A stretch of DNA of 64,000 bases from Alnus glutinosa (taxonomy: Eukaryota; Streptophyta; Magnoliopsida; Fagales; Betulaceae), in assembly GCF_958979055.1 (NCBI RefSeq), contig NC_084889.1, positions 5,410,761-5,474,760 of the forward strand, written 5' to 3'. Below are positions 1-11,644 of the stretch, piece by piece. A program made the translations under genes and the position numbers. A model generated the notes under the pieces. That model was not told the origin of the DNA. It saw nothing but the letters and a program-made list of their open reading frames with translations, and searched no databases. Every line of letters starts with the position of its first letter. Within the stretch, counting starts at the first letter, position 1.

Positions 1-41
1 ATGGCCCTAACGAGGACGTCAGGGGTTAAAGGGTGAGAGCT

Positions 42-247
42 TGTAACACCCCGATCCCACATTGGAAAGATGAAGAGTAGCCCAAAGAGTTGGTAGTTTA
101 TAAAGATAGTCATGAGTGTTAAGTTCCACATTGCTTAGTTATTAGGTGAAATTTGGCTTTATAAAGGATTCTAAGAAATGTCCAAATTGACTAGTCCTTT
201 TGAAGTAATAGCGCAGATGTAGCTAGCGCTATTCCATCGGTCATTAC
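42..247 (+). repeat. Possible solo or 3' LTR of a small retroelement
   Basis: The stretch starts TGTAACACC and ends CATTACA, so it has the TG...CA ends and short inverted termini of an LTR. Two related blocks (CCCACATTGG and TTCCACATTG) occur inside. A purine-rich run lies just before it. No 5-bp target duplication is visible and the left part is cut by the window edge. It would lie in intron 4 of the RimP-like gene. Classification is tentative. Confidence 0.3.
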
Positions 248-312
248 AAAAGAGGTATGTCTCCCCACCAAAAAGCAAAACTTAAAAATAGAAAAGAACT
301 AGGAAAAGGTAC

Positions 313-3300
313 CTCCAAAGAGACATTCTCAGGTATAGATTTATTGAGTTCTGCTTCATCTAAACGTGCTCTATAGGTTGCAGAGAAAGCTTCAATATCT
401 TCCATATTGGGGGAACCAGACCTGTAAAATATCACTCCAAATTAAAGTTCAAGAAGCATTCATTATTAAGCAAAAAGCTTGTCAATTTATGGAAAAAAAA
501 AATTAACAGGAAAATGTGATCATAGAGATAATAATTTCTTGGGGAAAAGACATTTCGCCCCCCTGATTTATCCACGTTGTGGCAATATACCCTCCAATGT
601 ACCAAAATTTAGATATGACCCCCCCGAACTTGCCAACGTGTGGCAAAAAATACAATCCGTCCATTCGCCCGTCTGTTTGGACGGAAAATCGGTCACGTGC
701 GTTGCACATGACATTTTAATGCATTTTCTCTTCCAAAAATGCCCCTTAACACGTGTCCCTTCCTATTTCACCGTGTGAGCTTGTATCTACAAGGTATACG
801 CATCTACTGTCTAGAACCCCCGCCACGCCGACGTCTTCGCCTCCACCTTCGGAGATTGCACGCTTCGCGTCTGGGACGTGCGCGGGCCCAGCTCCACCAT
901 GATCATCCCCGCCCACGACTTCGAGATCCTCGCCTGTGACTGGAATAAGTACGTACGACGATTACTGCATAGCGACGGCCTCCATGGACAAGATCATCAA
1001 GGTCTGGGACGTCAGGAGCTACAGGGTCCCCATCTCAGTGCTGAGTGGCCACAGTTACGCGGTCAGGAAGGTCAGGTTCTTTTCGCATCGACAGGGCCTC
1101 ATGGTTTCGTGCTCCTACGACATGACGGTGGGCTCCTACGACATGACGCCCTCGTGGGTCGGTACGATCACCACACAGAGTTTGCGGTTGGGGTCGATAT
1201 GAGCGTGCTTGTCAAGGTGTTGCTCACGAGCGCTGGCTGGGACGAGCTCGTCTATGTTTGGCAGCATGGAATCGACCCCTAAGCGTTCTGATTGAGAGGG
1301 AGGTCAATCTCTGTTTTACCTTCATAAAACAGAGTAGTGCAACAGAGTGGGTTCCCAAGTTATCAGGTCTTCCACCAGAGTTCGACTATGAACGTCAGGA
1401 ATAATGGCTTCATATATGAGCAATGGGTTATAAACAACTAGACTGACGTGGCGTTTGCCCACCTTGCCACGGATCTTCCACCAAAGGAACAACTCCACAA
1501 CCTGCATGGGGAATTCTTATCCCACGTTAACTACAGCAACGTGGTCACTGTTCCCAATAATGGTCATTTTTGGCAAGTGCGATTGGAGAAAGGCAACAAG
1601 GAGATTTGGTTTCGAGATGGTTGGCAGGATTTTATGGAATCTCATTGCATTCAATACGGTTACTTTTTAGTCTTCAAATACGAAGGAAATTTAAAATTCC
1701 ATGTTCTTGTATTTGATAATACTGTAACTGAGATTCAGTATACATGGAGCAAGAACTGTAAATTGGAAGATGAGGTGGACATAACGGAATTAGATTATGC
1801 AAAAAAAACAAGGCATGATCACAAGTTGAAAGAAAATGAAATGTCTGATGAAGTAGATAGAGGAAGATATGTTAGGGAAAGATTTTCTGCAGGGACATCT
1901 GCAAAAGGAAGACTCAAGATGTCTAGAAGAGAGAGGGAGATCCGAGCAGCCAGAAAGTTGAAGCCTAAAAGACCTTCGCTCATGGCCATCTTGCGCCCAC
2001 ATAGTATACATCATCGAACTTTGGTGAGCCTTTGTACATGATGCAATCGTTGTTTTTCAAATATCACTTTAAATATACTTATTGCAATCCTTCTTTCTTG
2101 TACATGCAGTATGTGCCTGCTGGATTTGCAATGTATCTTACTGGGCGTCAGTTTGTCAAGCTTCAGACTCTGATGGGAAACAATGGCGTGCGCGGTGCTA
2201 TAACCATGGTCCTTCAACTTCAAGAAAGAATGTAGGGAAGAGATGGATTGAGTTTTGCAGGGGAAATAATTTAGAAGGAGAGGTTTGTGTCTTTGAGCTG
2301 ATCAAGAGAAAGACTGTCGTGCTTAACATCTCAATATTTCATGTACGTGGCTGCCTAAGATGACTTGTCTAAACTCAGGATCGGGTGATGTTTAATTCAT
2401 AGAGATCGATCCAATGGCCATCCTTTGGTACGCAGAGATACTTGTAGAATTTCTTTGCTTCCTTTTCCTTTGGCAATTATGGAGATGGAGCAAACAGTAC
2501 TCAGCCTATAGAAACTGGCATGTTTTCGAAATGTTGAGGCTTCTTCAAAATGCATCGCATGTCCACGTGGGTCCCGCCGTAGAGGGTCCGGGAGGCCACC
2601 ACGTGGCCGCCACTGTCGACGAGCTAGAGGAGATCACGTCGGGAGCAGCTTTGGGTTTTCTCTTCCTGTTATTTGTCAACACGTCTTTTTCCCCATACAT
2701 GTGCAGATATAAAGGTTGAAGGGGTGGGGGCATTTTTAGAAGAAAAAATGCATTAAAAGGTCATGTGCAACGCACGTGACCGATTTTCCGTCCAAACAGA
2801 CGGGCGAATGGACGGATTGTATTTTTTGCCACGCGTTGGCAAGTTTAGGGGGGTCATATCTAAATTTTGGTACATTGGGGGGTATATTGCCACAACGTGG
2901 ATAAATTAAGGGGGTAAAGTGTCTTTTCCCCTAATTTCTTTTTCTCCTCAACTACGTATGAGAACAATATTAATACAAACAAAAGAAAACAACTACAACA
3001 AACAATATAGGTAACGTGGGCAGATACACCTTTGATAAAACATGCCTGAGTTTAATTACAGCCTTAGACATACTTTAAAAAGTTTTCAAAAATTGCACGC
3101 GCCCCTCTCCTCTTCTTCTCGCTCCAGTTGCAATGTTGCAATGTTTCAATCTCCTTGAAACTTAGGATCGAAAACTAATGAATCAAACAACTCAACTGCC
3201 ACTTTCTTAAAGATGCCAAAGGGTGAGAATGAGAAAACATTCAAGGATATCTTAGTCAATACAATCATTGCAACTTGAATATGTCAAGATATGCTCATTT

Positions 3301-4334
3301 ATTGCTTCTACCACATCGGAAAGATATACTAACTAATATAAAGCATCCTAGAGAGGACCTTGCAAGAGAACTGTCATATGGTGCCACTTTTTTCTCATAG
3401 ATAGTGTCCATGGGTTCTTACTTATTTGAGAGCTTCTCGATGCGCACTTGAATGGTGTAGTTTGACATTGTTTTAAAGGCATATATTTTCAAGTCATCAT
3501 CGAAGGATAGCAGAACCCCTTCAGCAATTCTTAGTGCTTCTTCATCCCACCAAGTCCCAGCAAGGGAAATACCACCTCCTCCACCTCCATCTCCGACCTT
3601 CAGAAAATGGGCAAAATTATTTTCCCGTCAGTCATCAACTTCATTACACAACTACAAAAAGGGTACCAATAACTTCTACACCAAAACTTACATAGACTTC
3701 AGCATTATCTGCCACAGACTCGTCTTCAAAATAATCATCACCACCATCCCCTACTGCCTCTACACAATCAAGAATTTCATTCAGACATGACTTCACCATT
3801 TTGACAATTACAAGCAATTATCTAATATCAAGAAATGATGGGGAAACATGAAAGTTACTACTCTATTTGGGACTAAGTACAAATACATTGAAACACAGTC
3901 ATTGAGGTTTTGTCTCAAACCCACAAAAAAACAATAGATTTACAACACATAACCATCGACGCAGCGCATGTACAAATTAGGACGGCCATTCATAACCCAT
4001 ATCATATGTGTGTGTGTGTGTGTGTGTAAAGGGAGAGAGTAAATGGGTCTTTACCATCTTCAAAGTCATCAAAGTGAGCTTGGTCCTCTTCATCGTCCAA
4101 TGACACTTCTTCAACAATGGATGGTTTGAGAACTGGCTCGGCTTCTGGGTTTCTCTTCCGGGAGAGGACTATATGGGACCTGTTGTGGATATTAGGAAAT
4201 GGGTATGTGACGTATGTCCAATATGTGAAGGAGAACCTGTGGTGGGGTGGCCTGTAGAAGCAGCTACTCATGGCGACCATTGGAGGAATTGAAACCGCAG
4301 AGGCTGTCAGATTCCATGATGTTATCAATTCCAT
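313..4334 (-). CDS. RimP-like (UPF0090/DUF150) organellar protein, 5' four coding exons, partial
   Basis: Coding exons on the minus strand are 4334-4055, 3759-3692, 3597-3422 and 421-313, all with GT-AG borders and compatible phases (280+68+176+109 nt = 211 codons); the gene continues beyond position 1. The N-terminus is basic and serine-rich, as expected for a plastid transit peptide, followed by an acidic stretch. Exons 3-4 carry the family signature: a glycine run, AGTWWDEEALRIAEG, VRIEKLSNK and the block SPNMEDIEAFSATYRARLDE. Bacterial RimP helps mature the 30S ribosomal subunit, and plant homologues are predicted to be organellar. The conserved second half is off-window. Intron 3 (3422 to 421) is 3.0 kb and is occupied largely by a Mutator-like element; no exon is interrupted, so the gene is probably functional. 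Family is fairly sure; organellar role is inferred. Confidence 0.82.
541..754 (+). repeat. Left terminal inverted repeat of the MULE
   Basis: The repeat pairs with 2720-2931 on the opposite strand over about 210 bp. It contains C-runs and the motif GTCCATTCGCCCGTCTG. Its outer edge abuts the 9-bp target duplication at 532-540. Confidence 0.9.
818..1280 (+). pseudogene. PEX7 (peroxisomal PTS2 receptor) C-terminal fragment
   Basis: Translation gives the last WD40 repeats of plant PEX7. Recognisable pieces are GDCTLRVWDVRGP, TMIIPAHDFEILACDWNKY, DKIIKVWDVRSYRVPISVL, RYDHHTEFAVG and GWDELVYVWQHGIDP followed by the natural stop at 1278-1280. A 4-bp TACG duplication near 950-957 breaks the frame, and a short repeat of SYDMT around 1115-1147 disrupts another WD repeat. 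The first half of the gene is missing. It was captured inside the Mutator-like element and cannot make a full receptor. The captured piece is much more GC-rich than its surroundings. Confidence 0.85.
1448..2345 (+). pseudogene. B3-domain (REM-like) transcription factor fragment with retained intron
   Basis: The first B3 domain is seen at 1500-1730 (NNGHFWQVRLEKGNKEIWF, DGWQDFMESHCIQYGYFLVF, HVLVFD). A basic linker follows up to about 2023. A GT at 2024 and an AG at 2108-2109 mark a retained intron. After it a second B3 domain begins (YVPAGFAMYLTG) but shifts frame near 2135-2160 and continues as SDGKQWRARCY, RWIEFCRGNNLEGEVCVFEL and VLNISIF. The N-terminus of the first domain is replaced by unrelated sequence. 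The retained intron shows capture from genomic DNA rather than from cDNA. It is part of the Pack-MULE and probably non-functional, though the 197-codon open frame at 1448-2041 is intact. Confidence 0.8.
2720..2931 (-). repeat. Right terminal inverted repeat of the MULE
   Basis: This is the reverse complement of 541-754 with few substitutions and small gaps. The outer edge is TTTTCCCC at 2931, followed directly by the target duplication copy TAATTTCTT at 2932-2940. Confidence 0.9.
4004..4028. repeat. (GT)n microsatellite
   Basis: A TG dinucleotide run lies in intron 1 of the RimP-like gene, just downstream (in gene direction) of its donor site. Confidence 0.8.
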
Positions 4335-5130
4335 TTTTTTTATTTTGGGAAATTGGAAACTGTGTATGTCAACGTTATGGGTTCGGAGTGAAGGCCATAC
4401 TTGGATGAGAAAGTGAGAACAAATCTCAGGAATTGGAGGGGAAAGATTGAGAGAGCGAGTGAAGCTGAGGCATGCACCAATCCGTCGAACCGACGTCGTT
4501 TGAGTTCAACTTTTTTTAAAAAAAATTTAAAAAAAAAAAAAAAAAATCGTTTTTCTTTTCTATTCTTTTTCGGAAATTTGGTTCGTTCTTGAGTGGGTTT
4601 TGTTATTTGTAGAAGGCAGAGCCTGCGGGTGTGATTATATCTCTCAGTAAGTCATAAACATGGAAATTGCTAATCCCAACATGATACACCAGTTCAATTT
4701 TCTTGGAGTTTAGCAAAAATGGTTTATGTTGTCGTCCTGCCAAAATATAAGTATACACCTGTATATGCTCTCAACACCAACCCTTTTGTCTGCTCAAGTG
4801 TTTCCAGAACAAATGTTGAAAATGTAACTTATAATTACCAAAATGGAAAGCTTTTGAATAAACGCATCTAATTCCTAGTCCAGTACCATTATCATAAGGA
4901 TGGTCATCTTGTTAGGGCTACTTCTTATATTAATGAAGACCGCGCAGATGATTTGAGCGTCAAGCATTGAAGGTGCACAAAACTATGCCACCCAGATGGA
5001 TAACCTGTATAAAATCAATTGAAAAGAAAAGGCATAAAAGGAAGAACATGAAAGTCATCGACCTGGATAGCTGGGTCCATCAAGATATTTGAGAAGAAAG
5101 AAGTAGAAGTAGAAGTAGAAGAAGATATTA

Positions 5131-5255
5131 TTTATAATTTTTTTTAATAAGTAATAAATCAGTCTCATTGAAAGCGTAAGGCGCTCATAAGTATACAGAA
5201 AGAATAAAAAAAAGAACAACCTAACTAGAAACAGCAAAATGAATAATAAAGTCAC
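5131..5255 (-). mobile_element. LINE 3'-end fragment (copy 1)
   Basis: The minus strand ends ...GAGCGCCTTACGCTTTCA... followed by TTATTAAAAAAAA. This is the same 3' terminal block seen near 9900, 21715 and 50285, and more distantly near 25711. The block with AAGCGTAAGGCGC followed by AAGTATACA (plus-strand view) defines the family. It is 5'-truncated and lies between the GUX stop codon and the RimP-like gene. Confidence 0.65.
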
Positions 5256-5362
5256 TAAAACTAATCGACAGAGGAGACATTCTTTATGATATTTGAAAGG
5301 AGACAATGTGTTGATCTGTGTCATCTAAATAAATAATGAGGTGTGAAGAAAAAGAACTAAAG

Positions 5363-8300
5363 TCACAAAGAAGAGAGAGATTTGGTAGTAATTGCAGGTG
5401 GTGCTGGAGTAACAGTAGCATTATCTGTCCAATTCTTTTCACCCCAGTGCCATAACATGCTCTCCCAGAAGCAGAAATCCTCGAAACATGTATTTAAACG
5501 CTCGTCTTTTATCTTAATTTTCCAATGACCATCGGTGTAATTTCCTTTCTCAGCTTGCCTCCGATCCCACTCCAATGCTGCCTTTTGCTTAGACCTAAGC
5601 AAACAAAACTTATGCAAATTTTCCGGCATGGCATCATGCACCTTCCACCACTTTTTATGCGCAACATCACTGGCAAACTCCTGCAAAATGTCCACATTCC
5701 AGTTGCAGTCATAGTCCCGGAAGCAAATCCAAGGCTTATTACCCAGGTAGTGGAGGACATAAAGGATTGGAGGATTGGCTCCAAAGAGACGAGTTTTCAT
5801 CACTTTTTTCTCCTCCTCATCGCCTTCCCAGAAGTGCTTCAAGAAGTTCATATGTTTTGGGATCCGGTGCCACCACGTGAAGATTTCATTCAGATACCCC
5901 TGGTCCCCACCATTGTAGGACACAATCTCATTGATGTGATCCATTAGCAGCCGGAATGTACAATTTGATGGCTCAATCACCATCACACCTGAGTTGAAGA
6001 GAGTAGCATTATTTCCTGTGGCAGTTATTTCTGGCATCTCAAACAGGAAATCGATGTTTCTAAGTATGAGCAGGTCAGCATCAATGAAAATAATCTTGTC
6101 ATAATCTGTCAACTGCCAGAGACGGAATTTGCTATAGTTCCATTCATTGTACGCATCCCGTTCAGCTTTGGGGTTCCTGATCCTTTGGATTATATGGATC
6201 TTCCAACCAGCAGCCGCCAATCCTTCTCTGTGATATTCACTAATTGTTTCATCAATAAGTATCACGAGATCTCGTGTTGAACCAGCCATACGGATGCTCT
6301 GAGCAGCAGCGATAGCCCCACAAACATATACATGTGCAGAGTGCAGAATTGTCGCGTATGCTTCACGGTGTGCTCTTTCTGAGTAAAAATTTTCTGTTAA
6401 AAAAGAAGTTAGTTTCTTGCTTTAAAGTGTTTTGCAATTACCAGACCAATTTAATTCTAAAAGCAAACCTTCCTCACTTTTCCATTCTCTTTTCCCCCCT
6501 CCCTCCCTTTTCTAGCCCAGCTTGAGTTTTCCATACATGAGGTATAAAATCAAGACTCAAGAGGGACTGGACCTACCCCATATGAGTTATATGGTGGAGG
6601 TTTTTCTTGAGAAGAAAATTCTACTAATTAGACAGCATCACTTTCCTTGACAACCAGTCAACCAGTACTAAGTCCAGTCAGATGGTCAGGATTACCTCAT
6701 TATTAGATATCTTAGTGAACTTACTTATTTTGGAGGTCATTTTAAACTCTTTTTACCAAGTTGCAACTGTCCTGAGTATATGTTGGCCTCTGTACTAGAC
6801 CAATACTTTTAAGTAAACTCAGACACAGCCCCCACACACACACATAACAACCAACCAACCAACAACATACACTTAGTATCAAACTGACCTTTAGCCTTGA
6901 GAGGAACTGCAAGTTCACATGACCCTACTGGAAGCTGCAGCTTATTTCTCAATGTATTCAGGTTGGGTTGAAAAAGCCAGACATTTCCCTCATGTATGAG
7001 AAGTTCTTTGCAAGTGAAGAGATTTGGGATTGGGAAGCAGTCCGTCACAATAAGCACGCGCACTGGATGATATCCTTTGGAAGAGGCAGCAATCCTTGCT
7101 GCTTCAAGCTGCAAGTGCAAACGGGCCACATCTCTTGACCAGCTCCCCAACTTGTTGCAGGGAAGTTTGACAGCAACTAGATCAACCCGTGGTTTTCCAG
7201 GAACTTTAAGCTTGGGTAGCGAAGGACAAGTAGGAACTTCAAAATCTTCTTCTTCATCTATCCATTCAGGGTATAGAGATTCCCATGTTATGTTGGGTGA
7301 CACGGAGTCCAGGTGCAGAACAACATGCTCGACGTCCGGAATCAGCTGCTTCCAGTGATTAATCTCACTGTCATCAAAATTTAACAAGCCAATTCCTTGA
7401 TACACATTCATGTCAGTTAGTTTCTCAATGATGTTTGAGATTTGGTCCCAGTTAATGTCTAAAAAAGATATATAGCGTGGATCTGTAGCAGCACTCTCTC
7501 TTATCCATCTCTCTGCAAGAGTTGACCTGCAAGCAAAAGCTTCTCCTTCAAGATGTTGTGAAGAGATAACAAAAATTAAATGCCCTATGCTTTATAGAGA
7601 ATAACGATTTAGGTCGTAATTGCAATTTCAGAAAAGGAGGGGTGAGCATATATTATTCTGTTGCAAAACAACAAGAAAAATGTAATTGTAAATTTACAAA
7701 ACCTCAATGTAATGTGAAAACTAAAAGAAAAGCAAGAAAATCCCAAAGAGTAAACTAAACAGGGTTGTAAGAAGCAAAGAAACCAAGATGAGTAATACAT
7801 ACCGAGATACAGAATGGGATTGATAATCTGTATTATGAATAGCTGGAGAGTGGAAGAATGTCACAAGGGCTCCCAAGACAATAATCACCAGCACTAGTTT
7901 CAAGGTAGGTTTGCAATTTAAATTCCTATCTTGGACGGAATTATGGAGGGCCTTTGCAACATCTTTAAAATCTTTACTTCTTTGAGGCTTTCTTTTGTTA
8001 GATTCTTCACTGTACCAAGAAGGCCCAAACTTCATCCATGCATGTATAAGGAAGTGAAAGAGAACCCAACAAGCAACAAAACAAATAGCAATAATTTAAA
8101 TGGCCACAAAAAAGTTTATGATGTTGAAGACAACTTCCACATGCAACACGATTACCTAGTTCAGTTTCATAAACAGTGCATTGCAAAATCATGTAGATAG
8201 ATATACGAGAAAATTGTAAATGTAAATTTTTCTGAATCACCAACCCCTATTCAGTAGATAACAAATAAAACAGTCAGATCAACTGCAAAGCTAGATAACA

Positions 8301-9787
8301 GCATAAAATTGCAAGCAAGAGACCTAAAATGAAGAGTAACAAAACCATCTGTTATAGACAAAACCAACTACCCTTATAAAATTGCATACTGTCTTGATCA
8401 CCACTATTAGGTGAAGGTCTTCGGTGCAAATGTCTCTTCATACATAGGATCCAGTTGGCACAAACCATATACATTGAAAAAAAAAAAAAAAATTCCCTTG
8501 CAAACTTCCATTAGCACACTGATTACATGCCCCCCTCCTATGTAAGATGAAACTCAATGCTTACTTAGCATGATATGATTCTTAGATGACAAATTATTTA
8601 TGCTGCTTCCTCTACATAGTCAGTTTCTTGAAACATTTATGATGTGACAAACATAATTTAGTAACACATATTCATCAAGAAATTAATTTAGTAATAAAAG
8701 AAAAACTACAGTGGACAAGGCAGCTCCTTTCAAAAATGGCCTCAACTAATAGAAGACATTTGCACCAAGTGCGTGTCACACAATTTGATCGAGTAGAAAT
8801 GGATTTGAGATTTGTGTTGCAAATAAAGTTAACTGCTTCCATAGCATATATCATTTTCCTGACTTAAACAAAACATATTTGAAATGACTGGAGAAACTTC
8901 TTTATTTTCTTTAAACATCATATAAAGCACAAAATGGGCAAAACCCAAGTAATGGGAGTAACGGAGAAAATAAATACTGAAATACAATATAAGATTATAT
9001 CCTAAAGTTTGCACTCAAACACCCTCTTGTTCCTCTGCAACCAGTTAAACCACTTCAAACAAGGGAGAATAGATAACACTCGTTCCACCTCTAGTTTTTT
9101 TTCTTCTTTTTTTTTTGGGGGGGGGGGGGGGGTGGGGGGAGGTAACTTCCGTCTTTAGAGGTTGAATCCCAAGAAGCAAACACCAACTGTGAGAAAATCA
9201 ATGCCCTTAGTACCCTAGCAATAGAACAACCTAAAAGGAAGTGACCAACAGTTTCTGCATCCACTGGACACATATAGCACCAACTACTAGAATACTTCGT
9301 AGTTTCTACTCTTCACCAAATTCTCAGCAGTCAGAATATATGATGCAGCAGGCATCGCATGGCTGGACAAAGCTCGCCTCTTTCAGGCCAATGGCAGCCA
9401 AGAGAAGAAAGTGCAAGAGAAACAACCAGCAGCAAGCATAAATGACTCCAGCAGCCTATTGGAATATTTTCTCTAGAACAGAAAAAAATTAAAATAATAG
9501 TCAGTTTAAGGATTTTTGTTATCCTTTTTCAATGGTGATAGTTTCCTCGACTTGGGAAGAATAGAAGTTAGTTACTTAAGACTGAAGGCTTTAGCTATGA
9601 AGCAACTTAATAGGGAAGAAAGGTGGCTGCCTCACAGCTGTTAACTGCTATAATTTAGATGATTTTAGTAACTACTGAGCTGTCTTAGTTGTTTTCCATT
9701 GAAATGTTCCAGTACTCCCTTAGGAAGTAACATTCACTATAAAAAGGATGTAACATGTAATATTTAGTTATTGTGATTTTGTTTTTT

Positions 9788-9830
<43 letters not shown>

Positions 9831-11644
9831 TCTTCTAGCTAGGTGCTTCCTTTTGTATTTCTTGTGTATTTTTGGGCATCTTATGCTTTTAATGATATAT
9901 TTTTTTGATGAGTAAGCAAAATTTTATTAAAAAAAGCGTAAGGCGCCTCTAAGTATACACACGTAGTATACACAGGAACAACCAAAGTTAACCCGCAAAA
10001 ACCCAACAAAACCCGCAGAATATATGTCGATTACTTATGAAAAAATACATGTAATGTTTTCACAGTAATGGAATCAATTGATTTGAGTTTTTGTTTACTC
10101 AGAATTCCCTCTTCCTCTTCCAAGCTAATCTTCTCTCTACTCCCTTTCTTTCTTGCTGATATTTTCAGCAATTCATTCTGTGCCCCTAGCTGAAATTCTC
10201 AGAACTCTCATCTCATCTTTCTTTACTAAACTGAATCTTAGCAAAATCAGATTAGTTCTCTCTTCATATCCCACCTAAGTTTCTATTCCTCTTTCTCAAA
10301 TCTACAAATTGACTCTCACCGGTTACTTATCACTAAGATTTCTATGCTAGCCTGCATCAATATGACTCTATACAGCAGTCTACACCGTAAAGAGACTTTC
10401 ACGGGAACCTCTATAGTCCAAGGAAACTTCTGCTCTTGAAATGAATAAATTTGTAATTCCTGCTCAATCTCAACACATAATATCCTCTCCAACCTCACAT
10501 CGCTGAACTTCATAAATAAATAAGGCTGACATGCCACAACTTAATTCTAGTCTTGACATTCTCCAAATTATACCAAAGTTTCGTCACTAACTCTGGCTGC
10601 CAGACTTTTTGCACTACATTCCCTGGATATAGCTGATCTCTTATTAATTTGAGCACCATGGAGCATAAAAGTCCATAAGCAATCACTACAGTTTCATAAA
10701 GTCAAACTTCAATCAAATTGGCACACAACGAATAACTATAGTCCTATATAAACGAAGATAGTTGAGTAACACACGAGCCAAGAGAAACCTATACAGATAT
10801 AATGATAAATCATCAAAATTAGGAAAACCAACCACAAGACAATGAGGCAGGCCAAGCTACAACCGATTTCTAGTTAGAGTTCAAATCATGGAAAAAGAAA
10901 AGAGGCAAAAATATAAAGAAGATCGAAAAACTTATATGAGGCCTATTTCATTGGCTTACCAAAACCAAGCATCTCATTCACATTCATGTCAGAGCTGCTT
11001 CAATCCACACAAAGCATCTTAGTATTTTATCTATTGTTTGTAAAGAAACGTACTTTTTTCACTTGATTGGAGCAAAGGCTGCAACAAGTCAAGGTTTTGC
11101 ATTGAAGCCATTCCGACCTAGAGTAGAATTTGTAGCATGCCAACCCTGACTAGAAGTATCAACTACAAAGTATCAAGACACTAAGACCCTTAACAGGCGG
11201 CTCAGCCCCCAGCAGAATTAAGCCTTATCACAACTAATTGGGGTAGATGGGGAGCTAAACTAAAACACTGAATTGCTTCTTGGGAATAAAATTCCGAAGT
11301 GCAATTCAAAAACAATGTAGAAGAAGTGAAGCAATAGTCTTTTTCACTAACAAAACCACAATAACCAAATCGTGAATTGTAATAACATTCATGACACTCG
11401 GTCGATAATCATATGAGAACTAAACTAGTAAGCAGCAATCAAGCAGTTTCAGCAAAAAAAAAACTAGCAACTCTCCCAATAACAAAAGCAAAGACCACTA
11501 AACAATGATTTATCAAAAAAAAAAAAAAAAGATCACTAAACAATGTAAGATAACGAGGCAAACAATAAAAGAAAGGGAAGCTGACTTTGTGGAAGCAGAC
11601 AAGCGGAGCCTGGGCTCAACGGGGCTCGAGCAGCTTCCTCTCAT
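5363..11644 (-). CDS. GUX/PGSIP family xylan alpha-glucuronosyltransferase (GT8)
   Basis: Four coding exons on the minus strand: 11644-11586, 8009-7803, 7526-6889 and 6378-5363 (59+207+638+1016 = 1920 nt, 639 aa). The start exon begins MRGSCSSPVEPRLRLSAS, like other PGSIP/GUX proteins, and splices to EESNKRKPQRSK. One membrane segment at about residues 56-72 gives a type II Golgi topology. The GT8 domain starts near residue 300 and has the metal-binding DAD in FIDADLLI (residues 401-403), plus NSGVMVIEPS, GGDQGYLNE and HYLGNKPW. The family adds glucuronic acid to the xylan backbone using UDP-glucuronate. By remembered synteny it would match the PGSIP2/GUX3 type. A 5' UTR exon probably lies at about 11810-11950 (donor AAAG|GTCTCT). 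The last exon alone has an internal Met but lacks the anchor. Confidence 0.92.
9091..9273 (-). mobile_element. Possible LINE reverse-transcriptase C-terminal (zf-RVT-like) remnant
   Basis: The minus strand reads CPVDAETVGHFLLGCSIARV, spaced like the zinc-binding CPxCxxxxET..HLLxxC region that closes many plant LINE polymerases. It is followed by a G-rich low-complexity run at 9113-9140 and is not a complete domain. Confidence 0.4.
9789..9827. repeat. Poly(T) tract
   Basis: An almost pure T run of about 39 bases. On the minus strand it would be a poly(A) tail of a retroinserted sequence. Confidence 0.8.
9897..10035 (-). mobile_element. LINE 3'-end fragment (copy 2)
   Basis: The plus strand shows TTTTTTTGATGAGTAAG, then AAGCGTAAGGCGCC, AAGTATACACA and AGGAACAACCAAAG, matching the 21712 and 50283 copies. 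It is antisense to VPS45 and in the same orientation as all other copies. Confidence 0.7.

Larger units (their letters stand above)
541..2931. mobile_element. Pack-MULE: non-autonomous Mutator-like element with captured PEX7 and B3 gene pieces
   Basis: Long terminal inverted repeats of about 210 bp (541-754 and about 2720-2931) are nearly identical when one is reverse-complemented. They begin GGGGAAAAGACA and end in the mirror image. The element is flanked by a perfect 9-bp direct repeat, TAATTTCTT, at 532-540 and 2932-2940, the target duplication length typical of Mutator. No transposase is present. Instead the interior holds the 3' part of a PEX7-like WD40 gene (about 818-1280), parts of a B3-domain gene with a retained intron (about 1448-2345), and an unidentified GC-richer stretch (about 2540-2650). 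It lies in intron 3 of the RimP-like gene. Confidence 0.9.
8010..11585 (-). other. Intron 1 of the GUX gene, repeat-rich
   Basis: This 3.6-kb intron separates the 59-nt first coding portion from exon 2. It holds a G-run with an antisense retroelement fragment near 9091-9273, a 39-base T tract at 9789-9827, a LINE 3' end at 9897-10035, and an unidentified open stretch near 10316-10680. No other supported gene was seen. Confidence 0.7.

Noticed and set aside
479-778. Open frames across the MULE left end on both strands
   Set aside because: They lie in the terminal inverted repeat and match no protein family; the same bases recur inverted at 2720-2931.
7721-8035. Start of the GUX protein at the ATG of 8035 (MKFGPSWYS...)
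   Set aside because: An acceptor AG at 8011-8010 lies inside this frame. Joining 8009 to the exon ending at 11586 gives a family-like N-terminus (MRGSCSSPVEP) and an exact multiple of three.
10316-10680. Possible coding stretch on the minus strand in GUX intron 1
   Set aside because: A 73-residue open frame without a recognisable family and with stops directly before it; more likely retroelement debris.
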